In this document: one piece after another, positions 44,773 through 54,281 of the stretch | How the letters are laid out: the number at the start of each line of letters is the position of its first letter | Numbering within the stretch: the first letter of the stretch is position 1 | Source of the DNA: an uncultured Opitutaceae bacterium | GTDB lineage: Bacteria > Verrucomicrobiota > Verrucomicrobiia > Opitutales > Opitutaceae | Direction of reading: 5' to 3' | DNA length: 64,000 nucleotides | Assembly: GCA_951813085.1 (NCBI GenBank) | Contig: OX638348.1 | Location: 3,109,627-3,173,626 of the forward strand | Notes under the pieces: generated by a model | What the model was told of the DNA's origin: nothing | The model's database searches: none | Seen by the model: the letters and a program-made list of their open reading frames with translations, nothing else | Position numbers and translations under genes: made by a program

Positions 44773-47640
44773 TCAATATACGTGAACAAATTCGTTACTA
44801 TTGAACAATACGAGGCATAGGTCGGCCAGAGCTCGGGTATCGGGATCGACATCCGACGCTTTCTTGTCGGACACGTAGCTTTCGAATACGGGAAGGATTT
44901 CCTCGTACTCGAAGACCTTTCCTGAGAATTCCTCGACGAGGGATCGGGTTATCTGCGTTGGATAGGTGACGGGATCTGGATCGTGGTTTTGGTGATAATG
45001 CTTCATCTTCCCCACGTACGCGACCATCCGATCGAGTTCCTCTTGCGATGGAGACCGACTGAGAGCCAGTTCGAAAGCTCGCGCCACGCGGTCAATGTCC
45101 GCGGCTTGCTCGCGCATCAATAGATCGGCAAAGGCGATCGATCGGTCCGTCACCACATCGCTGTTCATGAGTGTAAAGGCTTGTGGCGAGACGGATGCGG
45201 AATCACGAATCTCGCAGGAATCGTTGGGATTGGGCTGATTGAATAGCTCGAGGAACGGATCCGCCTGACCGCGCACTCGATAGGCATAAATGCTGCGACG
45301 ATTCCGTTGCTCAGGAGTTCTAAATGGCTGGTGAGCTGGAGCGATCGAAAACTGGATCATCCGCGGTTGCAGCGCCACCTCCATGTTGATTTCCGGCATT
45401 ACGGCAACTCCTCCCATTTCCGTATTCAACTCGCCTGTGATGTGGAGCATGCCATCGCGCAACTCTTCCGCGGTTAGGCGACGGGGCGGGTAGGAAGCGA
45501 AAAGCTCATTGTTCGGATCCTTTACTTCAAGTTCCTCCCTGTCCGGGTGGCGACTGCTTTGCTTGTAGGTCTCAGAAAGCATAATGAGTCGATGGATACG
45601 CTTGAGCGTCCATCCCCCTTCAACGAATTCCGAGGCGAGCCAATCAAGCAGATCCGGGTGAGTTGGCTTGCCGCCCTTCGCTCCGAAATTATTCGGGTTC
45701 CCAGCGATCGGCTTGCCAAAGTGATGTTGCCAAACGCGATTGACGAACGAACGCGTGGCCAATGAATTGCGTGGATCCGCAATCCAGCGCGCCACCATTA
45801 GTCGACGCCCATCCAGGTCTTCAGGAATTACATATGGATCCTCGCTCGCTCCTTCAAGCGGTACTCCCAAGGCGCTCAACACGCCAGGGCCTACTTTTTC
45901 GCCGGGAGCTTTGAGCGAACCGCCCATCAGAATGAAATTGTCCGCCGTCGCCTTTGGATCGACCTCCTCGCTCACGCGCAATTTTCGAGCATTAACGGAT
46001 TTGGGCACTACGCTATTATACACGCTCTGCACCATCGGCTGGTAGCGCTCTTTGCGTCGATTCCAAACCCAGTCATCCTGCTCGCGGACCTTGAGGCGTC
46101 CCTCATCAACATAGTCCAACCCGATATCGCGAGGCGGCTTGACCTCGTCGTCAAGCTCCTTGCGCGACGCATGATCGATGTACTCCAGGCCCCGTTCCGC
46201 AAACCACGCCTTAGCCGCCGTTTCCCGCTTATGGTACAAAGCTTCCTTCTTCTCCACTGCGAACGCGTGCAGCTTTTCCACCATGGCCTTCCCCTCTTCC
46301 AGGCCGTTTAGATTTTCCTTGGGGTGAAACGCGGTGGGCCGTTCCGCAAGCTGCGTACTGGCAAAGGCCGCGTAAAGCCGATAGTAATCCTTCGTGGGCA
46401 AGGGATCGAACTTGTGATCGTGACACTTGAAGCAGCGCATCGTAGTGGACAGAAAGGTCTGTCCTACTGAATTCACTACGTCGTCAATATAGATCTGACG
46501 CGCCTCAGGCTTCTCCACCATCGCGGAATCCCATGGCCCCATTCTGAGAAAACTGGATGCAATCATCCACTCGATCTCCTGTTCGGTATAGTCGCCCGCT
46601 TCATGAACCTTGGCGATCGCATCTGCATCGCCGTTCAGGCGTGCCCTCACGGAATCATGCGTCAGCTCATCGCCCGCGACTTGCTCGACGATGAATTCAT
46701 TGTAAGGCTTGTCCTCGTTAAATGAACGAATCACGTAGTCGCGATAGCGCCACGCATTCGAGCGTTCGTAGTCATTCGACATTCCACCTGTATCCGCATA
46801 GCGGGCTACATCAAGCCAGTGCTGGCCCCAGCGCTCCCCGTAGCGATCGCTGGCCAATAGACGGTCCACTAAATCGCTCCACGCTTGATCCGCGTCCTTA
46901 GCGGACGCCTCCTTGAAGGCTGCCACTTCTTCCGGAGTGGGCGGCAGGCCCGTCAGGTCAAACGTAGCGCGACGAATCAGCGTATTCAAATCTGCCTGCG
47001 GCGCCGGTCCAAAGCCCGACTCTTCGAGCTTTCTCCCCACAAAGGCATCCACCGGATTGGAAGACGATCCTGCGTTGGGGACATCAGGCTTCTCTACGGG
47101 TACGAAGGCCCACATATCTTCCGGCTTGTAGCGACGGTAAGTCCACTCGTCTGCGAGACCGCCTGAATGCTCGATCAGCATTCCATCCTCGTTTATCTTT
47201 ACATCCCGCTCCGCGACTCGAATTTCAAGCTGTCGCTCGGCACTCGGCCAAGGAGCGCCGGCATTGATCCATTGTTCCAGATCGGCGATCTGCGATTCCG
47301 ACAAGCGATCGTTCTCCTTTGGCGGCATCTCGAAATCGGGATCCTCCCAGCGAACCGCTTCCATAATAAAGCTGTATTCCGCATCTCCGGGAATAAGCAC
47401 GTCATCGAAAAACTCGCCTCCTTTGAGGAAGTCTTCCAACGTAGTCAACTTGAGCTCCCCCTTCACTTCCTTGCCGGGTTCCCCGTGACACGCAAAGCAC
47501 TTCTCCGATAGGGTCGGAAGCACCTTCAGGGTAAATAGTCGCTCGATCTCTTCGTCGTGACTTTCCGCAGCTTGAGCCGACCAGGCGCATAGGAGTCCGG
47601 CGATTCCCGTTACAGTTGATTGTAGAAAATGTGATCTCAT
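44773..47640 (-). CDS. PSD1 and planctomycete cytochrome c domain protein (PSCyt1-DUF1549-DUF1553)
   Basis: 955 aa from the ATG at 47640 (MRSHFLQSTVTGIAGLLCAW), a clear signal peptide; a longer frame adds 21 unlikely residues. The PSCyt1 heme motif is CFACHGEPGKEVKGELKL near residue 48, followed by MPPKENDRLSESQ, then DUF1549 (DAFVGRKLEESGF...RYGERWGQHWLDVARYADTG) and DUF1553 (TRSFVNRVWQHHFGKPI). It is periplasmic and probably redox-linked; substrate unknown. It forms the standard pair with the downstream DUF1501 gene. Confidence 0.94.
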   Translation of the reverse strand: MRSHFLQSTVTGIAGLLCAWSAQAAESHDEEIERLFTLKVLPTLSEKCFACHGEPGKEVKGELKLTTLEDFLKGGEFFDDVLIPGDAEYSFIMEAVRWEDPDFEMPPKENDRLSESQIADLEQWINAGAPWPSAERQLEIRVAERDVKINEDGMLIEHSGGLADEWTYRRYKPEDMWAFVPVEKPDVPNAGSSSNPVDAFVGRKLEESGFGPAPQADLNTLIRRATFDLTGLPPTPEEVAAFKEASAKDADQAWSDLVDRLLASDRYGERWGQHWLDVARYADTGGMSNDYERSNAWRYRDYVIRSFNEDKPYNEFIVEQVAGDELTHDSVRARLNGDADAIAKVHEAGDYTEQEIEWMIASSFLRMGPWDSAMVEKPEARQIYIDDVVNSVGQTFLSTTMRCFKCHDHKFDPLPTKDYYRLYAAFASTQLAERPTAFHPKENLNGLEEGKAMVEKLHAFAVEKKEALYHKRETAAKAWFAERGLEYIDHASRKELDDEVKPPRDIGLDYVDEGRLKVREQDDWVWNRRKERYQPMVQSVYNSVVPKSVNARKLRVSEEVDPKATADNFILMGGSLKAPGEKVGPGVLSALGVPLEGASEDPYVIPEDLDGRRLMVARWIADPRNSLATRSFVNRVWQHHFGKPIAGNPNNFGAKGGKPTHPDLLDWLASEFVEGGWTLKRIHRLIMLSETYKQSSRHPDREELEVKDPNNELFASYPPRRLTAEELRDGMLHITGELNTEMGGVAVMPEINMEVALQPRMIQFSIAPAHQPFRTPEQRNRRSIYAYRVRGQADPFLELFNQPNPNDSCEIRDSASVSPQAFTLMNSDVVTDRSIAFADLLMREQAADIDRVARAFELALSRSPSQEELDRMVAYVGKMKHYHQNHDPDPVTYPTQITRSLVEEFSGKVFEYEEILPVFESYVSDKKASDVDPDTRALADLCLVLFNSNEFVHVY

Positions 47641-47662
47641 AGACAATAGTGTATTCAAATTT

Positions 47663-49240
47663 CTAGGGACATCCCATTTTATAAAGTTCTGATATTTCGT
47701 CATCGCTCAGGGCTTCCCCGAAAATTGCGAATTCGTCGATCGCGCCATTGAGGTTACGGAGCGCGAAGCTGGGCTCTTCGCGCGTGGGCTCATTCCAGTT
47801 GCCGATCGATGCCGATCCGATCCGCACCGTATCCACGAAAAGGTCGTCCGGGATCCGATCCTGACTGATCACTTCCCCATTCACGTAGTGAGTCGTTGTG
47901 CGTTCATCAACATTGTAGACCGTAGCGATCTGAAACCACTTTCCGCTAAGCGATGGATCCCAGAACGAAGGGGAATAGGCAATGTGCTTGTCGGAACGCG
48001 TCTTGGAGCCGGTCTGCCGTTTCACCGAAAAGAATAGTCGTCCATCCTCCATGATCTGCCAGTGCGGTTCATTCAACTCGTGCCCATCCGTCAGGAACAA
48101 GGAGTTAAACGTCCGATCCAAGCTGTCGATACGGGCCCAACAATAGAAAGTAACGGAATTGTGATCCCCTGGAACCACGACCCGAACGCGACTGCCAGTT
48201 GGGCTAAAGCTCAAAGCTTTCCCAGGCTCGTCCCAACGATCAGCTGCCTTGCGAGCGCTCACGATCGTACCATGAAGTCCCGCCGGAGAAGCATCTCGCA
48301 GCTGTCGGTGCCATCCATCCGAATCGCTCATGGGATAGTAGGCGATCAGCCGCGGATCCGCGCTCATCTGCGTCGATAGCTCGTTCCACGAACGCTTCCT
48401 CTCAAGACGCTGACTCGCAAACTGTTGCTCGAATTCCTGCAGCGACGGGAAACTTCCTGCCCTAAACCCGCTTTCACTAAATTCTCCAGATACGGCCCAT
48501 CTCAGCGATTCGCCATCGGTCAGCAACCGCTTCTGCTCAGACGCAGGATGCCACTCGATCTCTCCCTGCAGAACGTGCATGTCTGCGCTTTCGGACGTAA
48601 CGTCCAATGCAAACTCAGTTCCCAAGTCCACCACGTCTCCCGAAGCGGTAGAAACGCGAAATCCCTTAGCCGCCGGCGGTACCAACGCCCGTATTCGGCC
48701 TTTTGATACTTTCATTTCCATGGGCGACCGAATCTCGAACTCAGATTCGCCCTCGACAATTACAGTCACGCCGCTGAATAGCTCGAACTGAGCGATGCCC
48801 GAGCGCATGGTCAGCGACCCCTGAGGCAGCAAGTCTCCTCGGTCAATCCGCAATCCTCCTCCCCAATCCACATCGGATTGCTCCGCAAGAACAGCATAGC
48901 CCGTCGCTACCGGTTCCGAATCCGCAACGTCCGTTCCACTCGGATTCTGGCGTCCCACATTCCACCCAAACGCGCCCACTAAAATGAATAGCGCCACAGC
49001 GGCGACGCTGGCGATTAGGCGAGAATGCGTAGACCAGAACGAAACCGTTTCGCTGGCTGATTCTTCCAATAGCGACTCCGCCTCGATGCTCAAGGCATCG
49101 CTCAACTTTAGACGCGCATAATAAGACCGCCGCGCTTCCGGGCTAACTCGCATTTCGGCTTCCAACTTAAGGAAATCCGCTTCCGATATCGAACCGTCCA
49201 GAAGTTCGTCGATCAATGTATCGCGTTCGTTCGCCTTCAT
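47663..49240 (-). CDS. FecR-like transmembrane sensor with C-terminal LamG domain
   Basis: 525 aa. The N-terminal part (1-65) resembles the anti-sigma region of these proteins, followed by one membrane helix (LIASVAAVALFILVGAFGW). The periplasmic FecR domain (about 130-250) contains GSLTMRSGIAQFELFSGVTV and DVVDLGTEFALDV. A LamG jelly roll (about 315-515) with WHRQLRDASPAGLHG and FWDPSLSGKWFQIATVYN probably binds carbohydrate. Its start overlaps the sigma-factor stop (ATGA), indicating a signalling pair in which an external glycan controls the sigma factor; that mechanism is inference. Confidence 0.9.
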   Translation of the reverse strand: MKANERDTLIDELLDGSISEADFLKLEAEMRVSPEARRSYYARLKLSDALSIEAESLLEESASETVSFWSTHSRLIASVAAVALFILVGAFGWNVGRQNPSGTDVADSEPVATGYAVLAEQSDVDWGGGLRIDRGDLLPQGSLTMRSGIAQFELFSGVTVIVEGESEFEIRSPMEMKVSKGRIRALVPPAAKGFRVSTASGDVVDLGTEFALDVTSESADMHVLQGEIEWHPASEQKRLLTDGESLRWAVSGEFSESGFRAGSFPSLQEFEQQFASQRLERKRSWNELSTQMSADPRLIAYYPMSDSDGWHRQLRDASPAGLHGTIVSARKAADRWDEPGKALSFSPTGSRVRVVVPGDHNSVTFYCWARIDSLDRTFNSLFLTDGHELNEPHWQIMEDGRLFFSVKRQTGSKTRSDKHIAYSPSFWDPSLSGKWFQIATVYNVDERTTTHYVNGEVISQDRIPDDLFVDTVRIGSASIGNWNEPTREEPSFALRNLNGAIDEFAIFGEALSDDEISELYKMGCP

Positions 49241-49773
49241 CCTTTTAACTCCTCTCCTAATCCTAACTTGGATTCAATGCACAGCTGCAGCCGATTGCGC
49301 AAACGGTGCAAGGTCACCTTCAAGCCTCCCAGGCTCCTACCTATCTGCTCCGCATATTCCTTGAGAGGCGTTTTCCGGAAGTAGCGATGATGAATGAGCT
49401 CTCGATCGCTGGGCTTGAGCGCCTCGAGGCAGCTGCGCAGCGCTAGCTGATGATCGGAAAGGTCCTCCAAGTGAGCGCCCACCTCCTCGGCGATCGTCTC
49501 TTCCAGCTCCTCGCAAAAAAGCAGCCGCTCCTCTTTCGCCTGACGCAATCGGTACTTTCGCACCTGAAAACGAGCGATCGTGAAAGCCCAGGCCTTGAAA
49601 TTCGTACCCACCTCAAAGTCCAATCGCTTCTCCCAGATGACGGCATTGGTTTCCTGAGCGACATCCTCAGAAGAGCGATCCCCGGGCAGCAACGACGCGA
49701 TGTATAGATGAATCGCTGGCTGATGCTGAGTCAGCAGCGAAACGATAGCGGCGTCTTGTTCTTGGGAACTCAT
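49237..49773 (-). CDS. ECF-type sigma-70 factor (Rhodopirellula/Verrucomicrobium group)
   Basis: 178 aa. Region 2 includes DVAQETNAVIWEKRLDFEVGT then NFKAWAFTIARFQVRKYR; region 4 includes LKPSDRELIHHRYFRKTPL and a helix-turn-helix AEQIGRSLGGLKVTLHRLR. It directs RNA polymerase to a dedicated promoter set, probably including this operon. It heads the run sigma-FecR/LamG-PSD1-DUF1501-sulfatase on the minus strand. Repeat units lie directly upstream. Confidence 0.93.
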   Translation of the reverse strand: MSSQEQDAAIVSLLTQHQPAIHLYIASLLPGDRSSEDVAQETNAVIWEKRLDFEVGTNFKAWAFTIARFQVRKYRLRQAKEERLLFCEELEETIAEEVGAHLEDLSDHQLALRSCLEALKPSDRELIHHRYFRKTPLKEYAEQIGRSLGGLKVTLHRLRNRLQLCIESKLGLGEELKG

Positions 49774-49931
49774 CTCGGGGCGAAGTAAAGGCTACTACTA
49801 TATACCCTCAATTCTCAATAGGTTAGCGCCTTTCTGAATAAAAACCAAAAAAATGACATTCTAGCTCAAATAAGCCCTGCATTGCGGTCCTACGCTTCCA
49901 TCTTATTTCCGTGCAATATTAGAATTTGTAT

Positions 49932-50179
49932 TTAACAGGATACGCTCGTAGCTCGCTCGCATGATGCCCTTCCAGGGCTACATGATGAGATCGAGCGACG
50001 TTAGCGCCGAATTCTGTCATCGTCCCGACTTGTCGGGACTAGGAGTCTCGCTGACGCGAGCCATTAAGGATCCAGCATCGCTGGAATTAATGCTTAAGGA
50101 GTTCGAACCTTATTTTCAGCTCCGATGAAACCTAATTCCCTCTGTAAGAGGGATCCTAGCTCTCGTAGAGAGCGGTGAC
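49932..50179 (-). repeat. 248-bp hairpin-chain repeat, inverted copy (pairs with 55894-56143)
   Basis: Read on the minus strand: CGCTCTC-TAC-GAGAG, GGATCC, CCCTC-TTACA-GAGGG, ATCGGAGCTGAAAATAAGG, TTCGAACTCCTTAAGCATTA, CCAGCGATGCTGG, CTCGCGTCAGCGAG, GTCCCGACAAGTCGGGAC, GAATTCGGCGCTAACGTCGC, then unit A ending ATCCTGTTAA. The same order is in 55894-56143 on the other strand. The rest of the gap up to 50250 holds nothing recognisable. Confidence 0.82.
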
Positions 50180-50250
50180 TTTAAACCCTTTTATCGCCTG
50201 GGCTCCGTCAAGAATCCCCGTCGCGCAGTGGGGATCCGGTCCACAAGATT

Positions 50251-51402
50251 TCACTTCACCATGACGTCCCAGTAACGCGTTCGCTTCGACGTTCCCGCAT
50301 CGCCCGAAACTTCCAGCGTGATTACCTTCCGCACCCCTCCGCTTAGCGTGACCACCGGACTCGCCTCAGTCGATTCCCGACCGTTCCCAAAATCCCACTT
50401 CCATGACTCGATATCCCCTATCGACTCATCGCGAAAGGCAACGACTCCCTTGTCCAAGTCGATCACCTCGAAGCTCCACTCCGCCCTAATCCTCGGCTGC
50501 AGCGCCGCTTCGATCGGCATCAAGCGAAAGGGAAACAAGTAGGTCGCATCCCGTACCATGCGAACATCATGAGCCAAGTTGTAGTGCCCATCGCGCTTGT
50601 CCCCATCGAAATCTAGAATCGACCAGGAGACCCCGATCGACTCGCCCTCCACTAAACGCGTCTCCGTCGCCTGATCCGGTCCGGCATAGGGAGCGTTGTC
50701 ATAGGGCGTAATCCAGCACTCCAAGACAAGCCGACCGCTTTCGCCGTGCTCGAAATCAAAGTCGTACGCATAGTTCGAATACGGAAACTCGCCAATCCAA
50801 GGCTGACTCCCCCATACAAGCACCCAGGCATTGTTCACCGGAGGCGTATAGAAATGATAGTTCTGGGCGTGGTAGCCGGCGAACGAAAGATGGTTCTCAA
50901 TGAACTCCGGGCTATTTCGATCGCGGCTATTGTCTGGCAGCTTGCCCGGTTCGAAGATGAACGGGCCTCCCGAAAGATCCCCATCGACCACGATTTCAAA
51001 AATGTCGTTCAAGTAGCCATTGGGATTGAATCGTTCGAAGTCCCAAAAATCGTCATGGGCCTCATATAGAATGTAGAGACGGTTCATACCCTTCACCCAA
51101 CCCAGCGTGACCGTTACATCAATATCGTCGCGATCAATGGAAACGCCGTGCCCATCTTCGGTATCATTTAGAAGATCAGTCCTGTAGCGGTAATCCTCGG
51201 GAATCATGGCCCAATCATCGATTGCCCCATCTATACGAGGAATGGCATCACGTGGAAATTGAAAGACCTTGAATTCAACATCAGGATGAGGGTTCACGAA
51301 TTCGGACTCAGTCTGCGCCGAAAGGAATGCGGACAATGAAAGGACAGGTAACGCAATCAATCTGGTGGCAATCCGCCACTTCCGTAGCTCAGGGGTAGTC
51401 AT
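50251..51402 (-). CDS. Secreted CBM9-like domain protein with PKD domain
   Basis: 383 aa from the ATG at 51402 (MTTPELRKWRIATRLIALPV), which gives a signal peptide ending near FLSAQ; an upstream ATG at 51438 is less likely. Residues about 45-290 resemble a carbohydrate-binding family 9/DOMON-type domain (IPRIDGAIDDWAMIPEDYRY, YILYEAHDDFWDFERFNPNG, ESIGVSWSILDFDGD). The C-terminal ~85 residues form a PKD domain (IGDIESWKWDFGNGRESTEASPVV cut at the usual WDFG.G motif). No catalytic residues recognised. It is flanked by inverted unit-A repeats at 49932 and 51743. Confidence 0.75.
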   Translation of the reverse strand: MTTPELRKWRIATRLIALPVLSLSAFLSAQTESEFVNPHPDVEFKVFQFPRDAIPRIDGAIDDWAMIPEDYRYRTDLLNDTEDGHGVSIDRDDIDVTVTLGWVKGMNRLYILYEAHDDFWDFERFNPNGYLNDIFEIVVDGDLSGGPFIFEPGKLPDNSRDRNSPEFIENHLSFAGYHAQNYHFYTPPVNNAWVLVWGSQPWIGEFPYSNYAYDFDFEHGESGRLVLECWITPYDNAPYAGPDQATETRLVEGESIGVSWSILDFDGDKRDGHYNLAHDVRMVRDATYLFPFRLMPIEAALQPRIRAEWSFEVIDLDKGVVAFRDESIGDIESWKWDFGNGRESTEASPVVTLSGGVRKVITLEVSGDAGTSKRTRYWDVMVK

Positions 51403-51464
51403 TCCACAAACCTGCCGTAATCCACCCGCCGATGACAATCCATGAATTCGGAATTCCTGTTCCC

Positions 51465-51543
51465 GTCACCGCTCTCTTCGAGAGCTAGGATCCCTCTTGC
51501 AGAGGGAAGTAGGTTTCAGCGGAGCTGAAAATAAGGTTCGAGG
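51465..51543 (+). repeat. Hairpin-chain repeat, partial copy
   Basis: CGCTCTC-TTC-GAGAG, GGATCC, CCCTC-TTGCA-GAGGG, TTTCAGC-GGA-GCTGAAA, ATAAGGTTCGA. Same hairpin order as 49.9-50.2 and 55.9-56.1 kb with changed loops. Confidence 0.75.
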
Positions 51544-51685
51544 CATCGACCAATTCACTTCATCGATATTCGTCTCGGTCTAAACGCATCGCAAAACTGG
51601 AATCCATCAGTTAAAAAATATTAGACTCTTCAACAAGCCTGCTCGCAAAGCGAAATCCCTATTACCACCCAACCCATTCCTTCTT

Positions 51686-51790
51686 CTCATCATGTAGCCC
51701 TGAAAGGGCATCATGCGAGCGAGGTACGAGCGCATCCTGTTAAACATAAATTCCAGTAGCTCGCAGATCGTAGACGGAATCCTGTTAATT
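51686..51790 (+). repeat. Dispersed repeats, units A and B in tandem
   Basis: Unit A 51686-51743 ends CGCATCCTGTTAA; unit B 51744-51790 ends GTAGACGGAATCCTGTTAA. A degraded GCTCGCAAAGCGAAATCCCT segment lies just upstream. The remainder of 51544-51856 shows no gene. Confidence 0.82.
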
Positions 51791-51856
51791 AAAATCCCAC
51801 ATCATTGTTAAAATAATTCCATTGATCCTCAAGCCCCTCCAGCTAGCGTCAAACCC

Positions 51857-53542
51857 ATGCACCATCCCCTAAGCTTCGCGCTCCTGTTGCTCTCCCTCGT
51901 TTTCATACCCGCTACTCCTAGTCAGGCCCAATTCATCGTATCGCCCGACAATGGCGGCATCACGCTCCCCGAAGGATTTCAAGCGCTGGTTGTTGCCGAC
52001 GACATTGGTCGAGCCCGCCGCATCGCCGTCCGAGACAATGGCGATATCTACGCCGCATTGATGGATCCCATCGACCTCGGCTACGTGGTGGCGATGCGAG
52101 ATACCAATGGCGATGGCGTCATGGACATCGTCAAGTACTTCGGCGAGCTCGATAGCCAGTGCAAGTCTCTGGAAATCTACAACGGGTACCTATACGTCGG
52201 GTCCACACGTCAAATCGTTCGCTTCCCCCTCGACCCGAAACAATTGCTGCCAACCGCTCCCTACGAGACCGTTGTATCCGGTTTTCCAACACCTAAGAAT
52301 CATCGTAGCAAAAATATCACTTTCGACGATTCGGGCAATTTGTACGTCTCGGCCGGTTCACCGGGAGACTCTTGCCAGGAAGTGGACCGCACTCTGCATT
52401 CGCCCGGCAAGTTCCCTTGCGACGAGCTCGAACGTTATGCCGGCGTATGGATGTTCGACGCGGACACGCTGGGCCAAACGCAGCTCGAGGACGGATTCCA
52501 CTTCGCAACGGGCATCCGAAACAACGTCGCCTTCCAATGGGATCCAATCAAAAAGGAACTCTACGGCGTGCAGAACGGACGCGACAATTTGATGCAAAAC
52601 TGGCCCGAGCTGTACAATGAACGTGAGAGTGCCGAACTTCCTTCCGAAGAATTCCACCACATCAAGGCAGGCTCCAATTTTGGTTGGCCCTACACTTACT
52701 ACGATCACCAGCAAAAGACCCGCATCGTCAATCCTGAGTACGGCGGCGACAAGACCAAGCGTCCAGAAGAAGGACTCTACGACGATCCCGTACTCACGTT
52801 TCCAGGACATTGGGCTCCTGTTGGCCTTCAATTCTACAACGCGACGCAATTTCCCGAGAAATATCGAGGAGGCGCCTTCGTCTCTTTTCACGGATCCTGG
52901 AATCGAGCGCCCTTGCCGCAGCAGGGCTACAACGTTGTTTTCGTGCCCTTCGACGGCATCAAGCCCGCAGGAGGCTACGAAGTGTTTGCCGACGGCTTCA
53001 AAGGAACAGATATATTGCATACTCCCAACGCTGCCACCTTCCGTCCGACCGGACTCACCGTCGGCCCGGATGGCTCTCTCTACGTCTCGGAAGACAAGGT
53101 GGGCCGTATTTGGAAAATCATGTACACTGGAGGTGAAGGCGTGTTGGCTAGCGCAGCTCCGATACAAGCAACCACGCCATCATCGACCCAGAAAAGCGCG
53201 GTGGAGATTGCTTTAGATCCACAGGGCCAAGCGCTCTACAATCAATACTGCCTCCCCTGTCACCAGATCGATGGAAGCGGCGTTCCCAACATGCAGCCTT
53301 CGCTCATCGCATCGGAGCGTCTTCAAGGAACGGATACTGAGCATTCGCTAAGATTGCTTCTCCAGGGAAGTAATTGGATCGAAGACAAGGAATTCCCTAA
53401 CCTTATGGCCAGCTTCGCCTTCCTTTCCGATGAAGAGATCGCCCAAGTGCTGACCTACTCGAAAGCGCGATTCGCCCAATCCAGCGACCCCGTAAGCAAA
53501 GCCGTCGTCGCCGCCGCCCGAGCGCGCTACGCCAGTCAGTAA
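51857..53542 (+). CDS. Sorbosone dehydrogenase-like PQQ sugar dehydrogenase fused to cytochrome c
   Basis: 561 aa. Signal peptide ending near SQAQ. A six-bladed propeller of the soluble aldose/sorbosone dehydrogenase type: LPEGFQALVVADDIGRARRI, SKNITFDDSGNLYVSAGSPG, FATGIRNNVAFQWDP, GSNFGWPYTYYDHQ, RPTGLTVGPDGSLYVSED. A C-terminal cytochrome c domain (about 455-550) has YNQYCLPCHQIDGSGVPNMQ. It probably oxidises a sugar in the periplasm and passes electrons to heme c. It stands alone between repeat clusters; the next gene on the strand is the MFS carrier. Confidence 0.88.
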   Translation: MHHPLSFALLLLSLVFIPATPSQAQFIVSPDNGGITLPEGFQALVVADDIGRARRIAVRDNGDIYAALMDPIDLGYVVAMRDTNGDGVMDIVKYFGELDSQCKSLEIYNGYLYVGSTRQIVRFPLDPKQLLPTAPYETVVSGFPTPKNHRSKNITFDDSGNLYVSAGSPGDSCQEVDRTLHSPGKFPCDELERYAGVWMFDADTLGQTQLEDGFHFATGIRNNVAFQWDPIKKELYGVQNGRDNLMQNWPELYNERESAELPSEEFHHIKAGSNFGWPYTYYDHQQKTRIVNPEYGGDKTKRPEEGLYDDPVLTFPGHWAPVGLQFYNATQFPEKYRGGAFVSFHGSWNRAPLPQQGYNVVFVPFDGIKPAGGYEVFADGFKGTDILHTPNAATFRPTGLTVGPDGSLYVSEDKVGRIWKIMYTGGEGVLASAAPIQATTPSSTQKSAVEIALDPQGQALYNQYCLPCHQIDGSGVPNMQPSLIASERLQGTDTEHSLRLLLQGSNWIEDKEFPNLMASFAFLSDEEIAQVLTYSKARFAQSSDPVSKAVVAAARARYASQ

Positions 53543-53616
53543 ATCTCGCACCAACAACGAGCAACGTCCTAATTTTAATAGCAAGGATCTCGTGTTGCGG
53601 GATCCCTGCGAATCCA

Positions 53617-53951
53617 AAACCCATTGTCTCGCAGAGACACCCATTCCCGTCACGCCCTGGCGGGACGGGACAAGCGCAAGCGTTGTTAAAATATGTTCCT
53701 AACATCGCTCACTGCGTTCGCTAGTTCCCTCTCCCTAAACGGGATCGGGAAATGGGTTTCAGCAATGCTGAAAATAGGCTCGACTGGGTAGTAGCCAGAA
53801 GCCGCCAGCTATGTTGGAATGAATCAAGACCTAAGCTCATCCCATGTTCTCATCATGTAGCCCTGAAAGGGCATCATGCGAGCGAGGCACGAGCGCATCC
53901 TGTTAAAAGAAAATTCTAGTTGCTCGCAGAGCGTAGACGGGATCCTGTTAA
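53617..53951 (+). repeat. Dispersed repeats, units D-C, A and B
   Basis: Unit D/C 53617-53815 is a second copy of 27891-28107, with hairpin GTCTC-GCA-GAGAC replacing GTTGC-GAA-GCAAC. Unit A is 53849-53905 and unit B 53906-53951; both end CCTGTTAA. The rest of 53543-54281 shows no gene. Confidence 0.82.
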
Positions 53952-54159
53952 AACACAAAGACCTATCTCATTATCTAGCTGTTATTCAATTAGTTAGTAA
54001 ATCAGTAGAATCCATTATTCGTCCCAGCGATATCTCTCCAAACCCCATCGAGATTTTGCCTATTCAGCCTCACCAATCCCCGTTTCACTCATTTTAATTG
54101 TAAAATATACGCTCATAAAAGCTGGACATAAGCTGTGCGCATGATTCCTTTCCGGTCGT

Positions 54160-54173
54160 AACGATTAACCGTT
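54160..54173. promoter_or_regulatory. Near-palindrome upstream of the MFS gene, possible operator
   Basis: AACGATTAACCGTT is self-complementary except for two positions and lies 108 bp before the MFS start. The size and symmetry fit a LacI-type operator, but no regulator gene is near and I saw no second copy. Confidence 0.25.
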
Positions 54174-54281
54174 TTTCTGTTCCTCCCTCCCCGTCTTGAA
54201 CCAGAGCGTTCGCTTTGAGTTCCGTGTCGTGGCGCCACAGAAAAACTCAGATTAACACTAATAAGAGGTTTCTTCCTTAAT

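Noticed and set aside
54160..54173. Firm assignment of a LacI-type operator
   Set aside because: Only one imperfect palindrome, no regulator gene nearby, no second copy; kept only as a low-confidence site.
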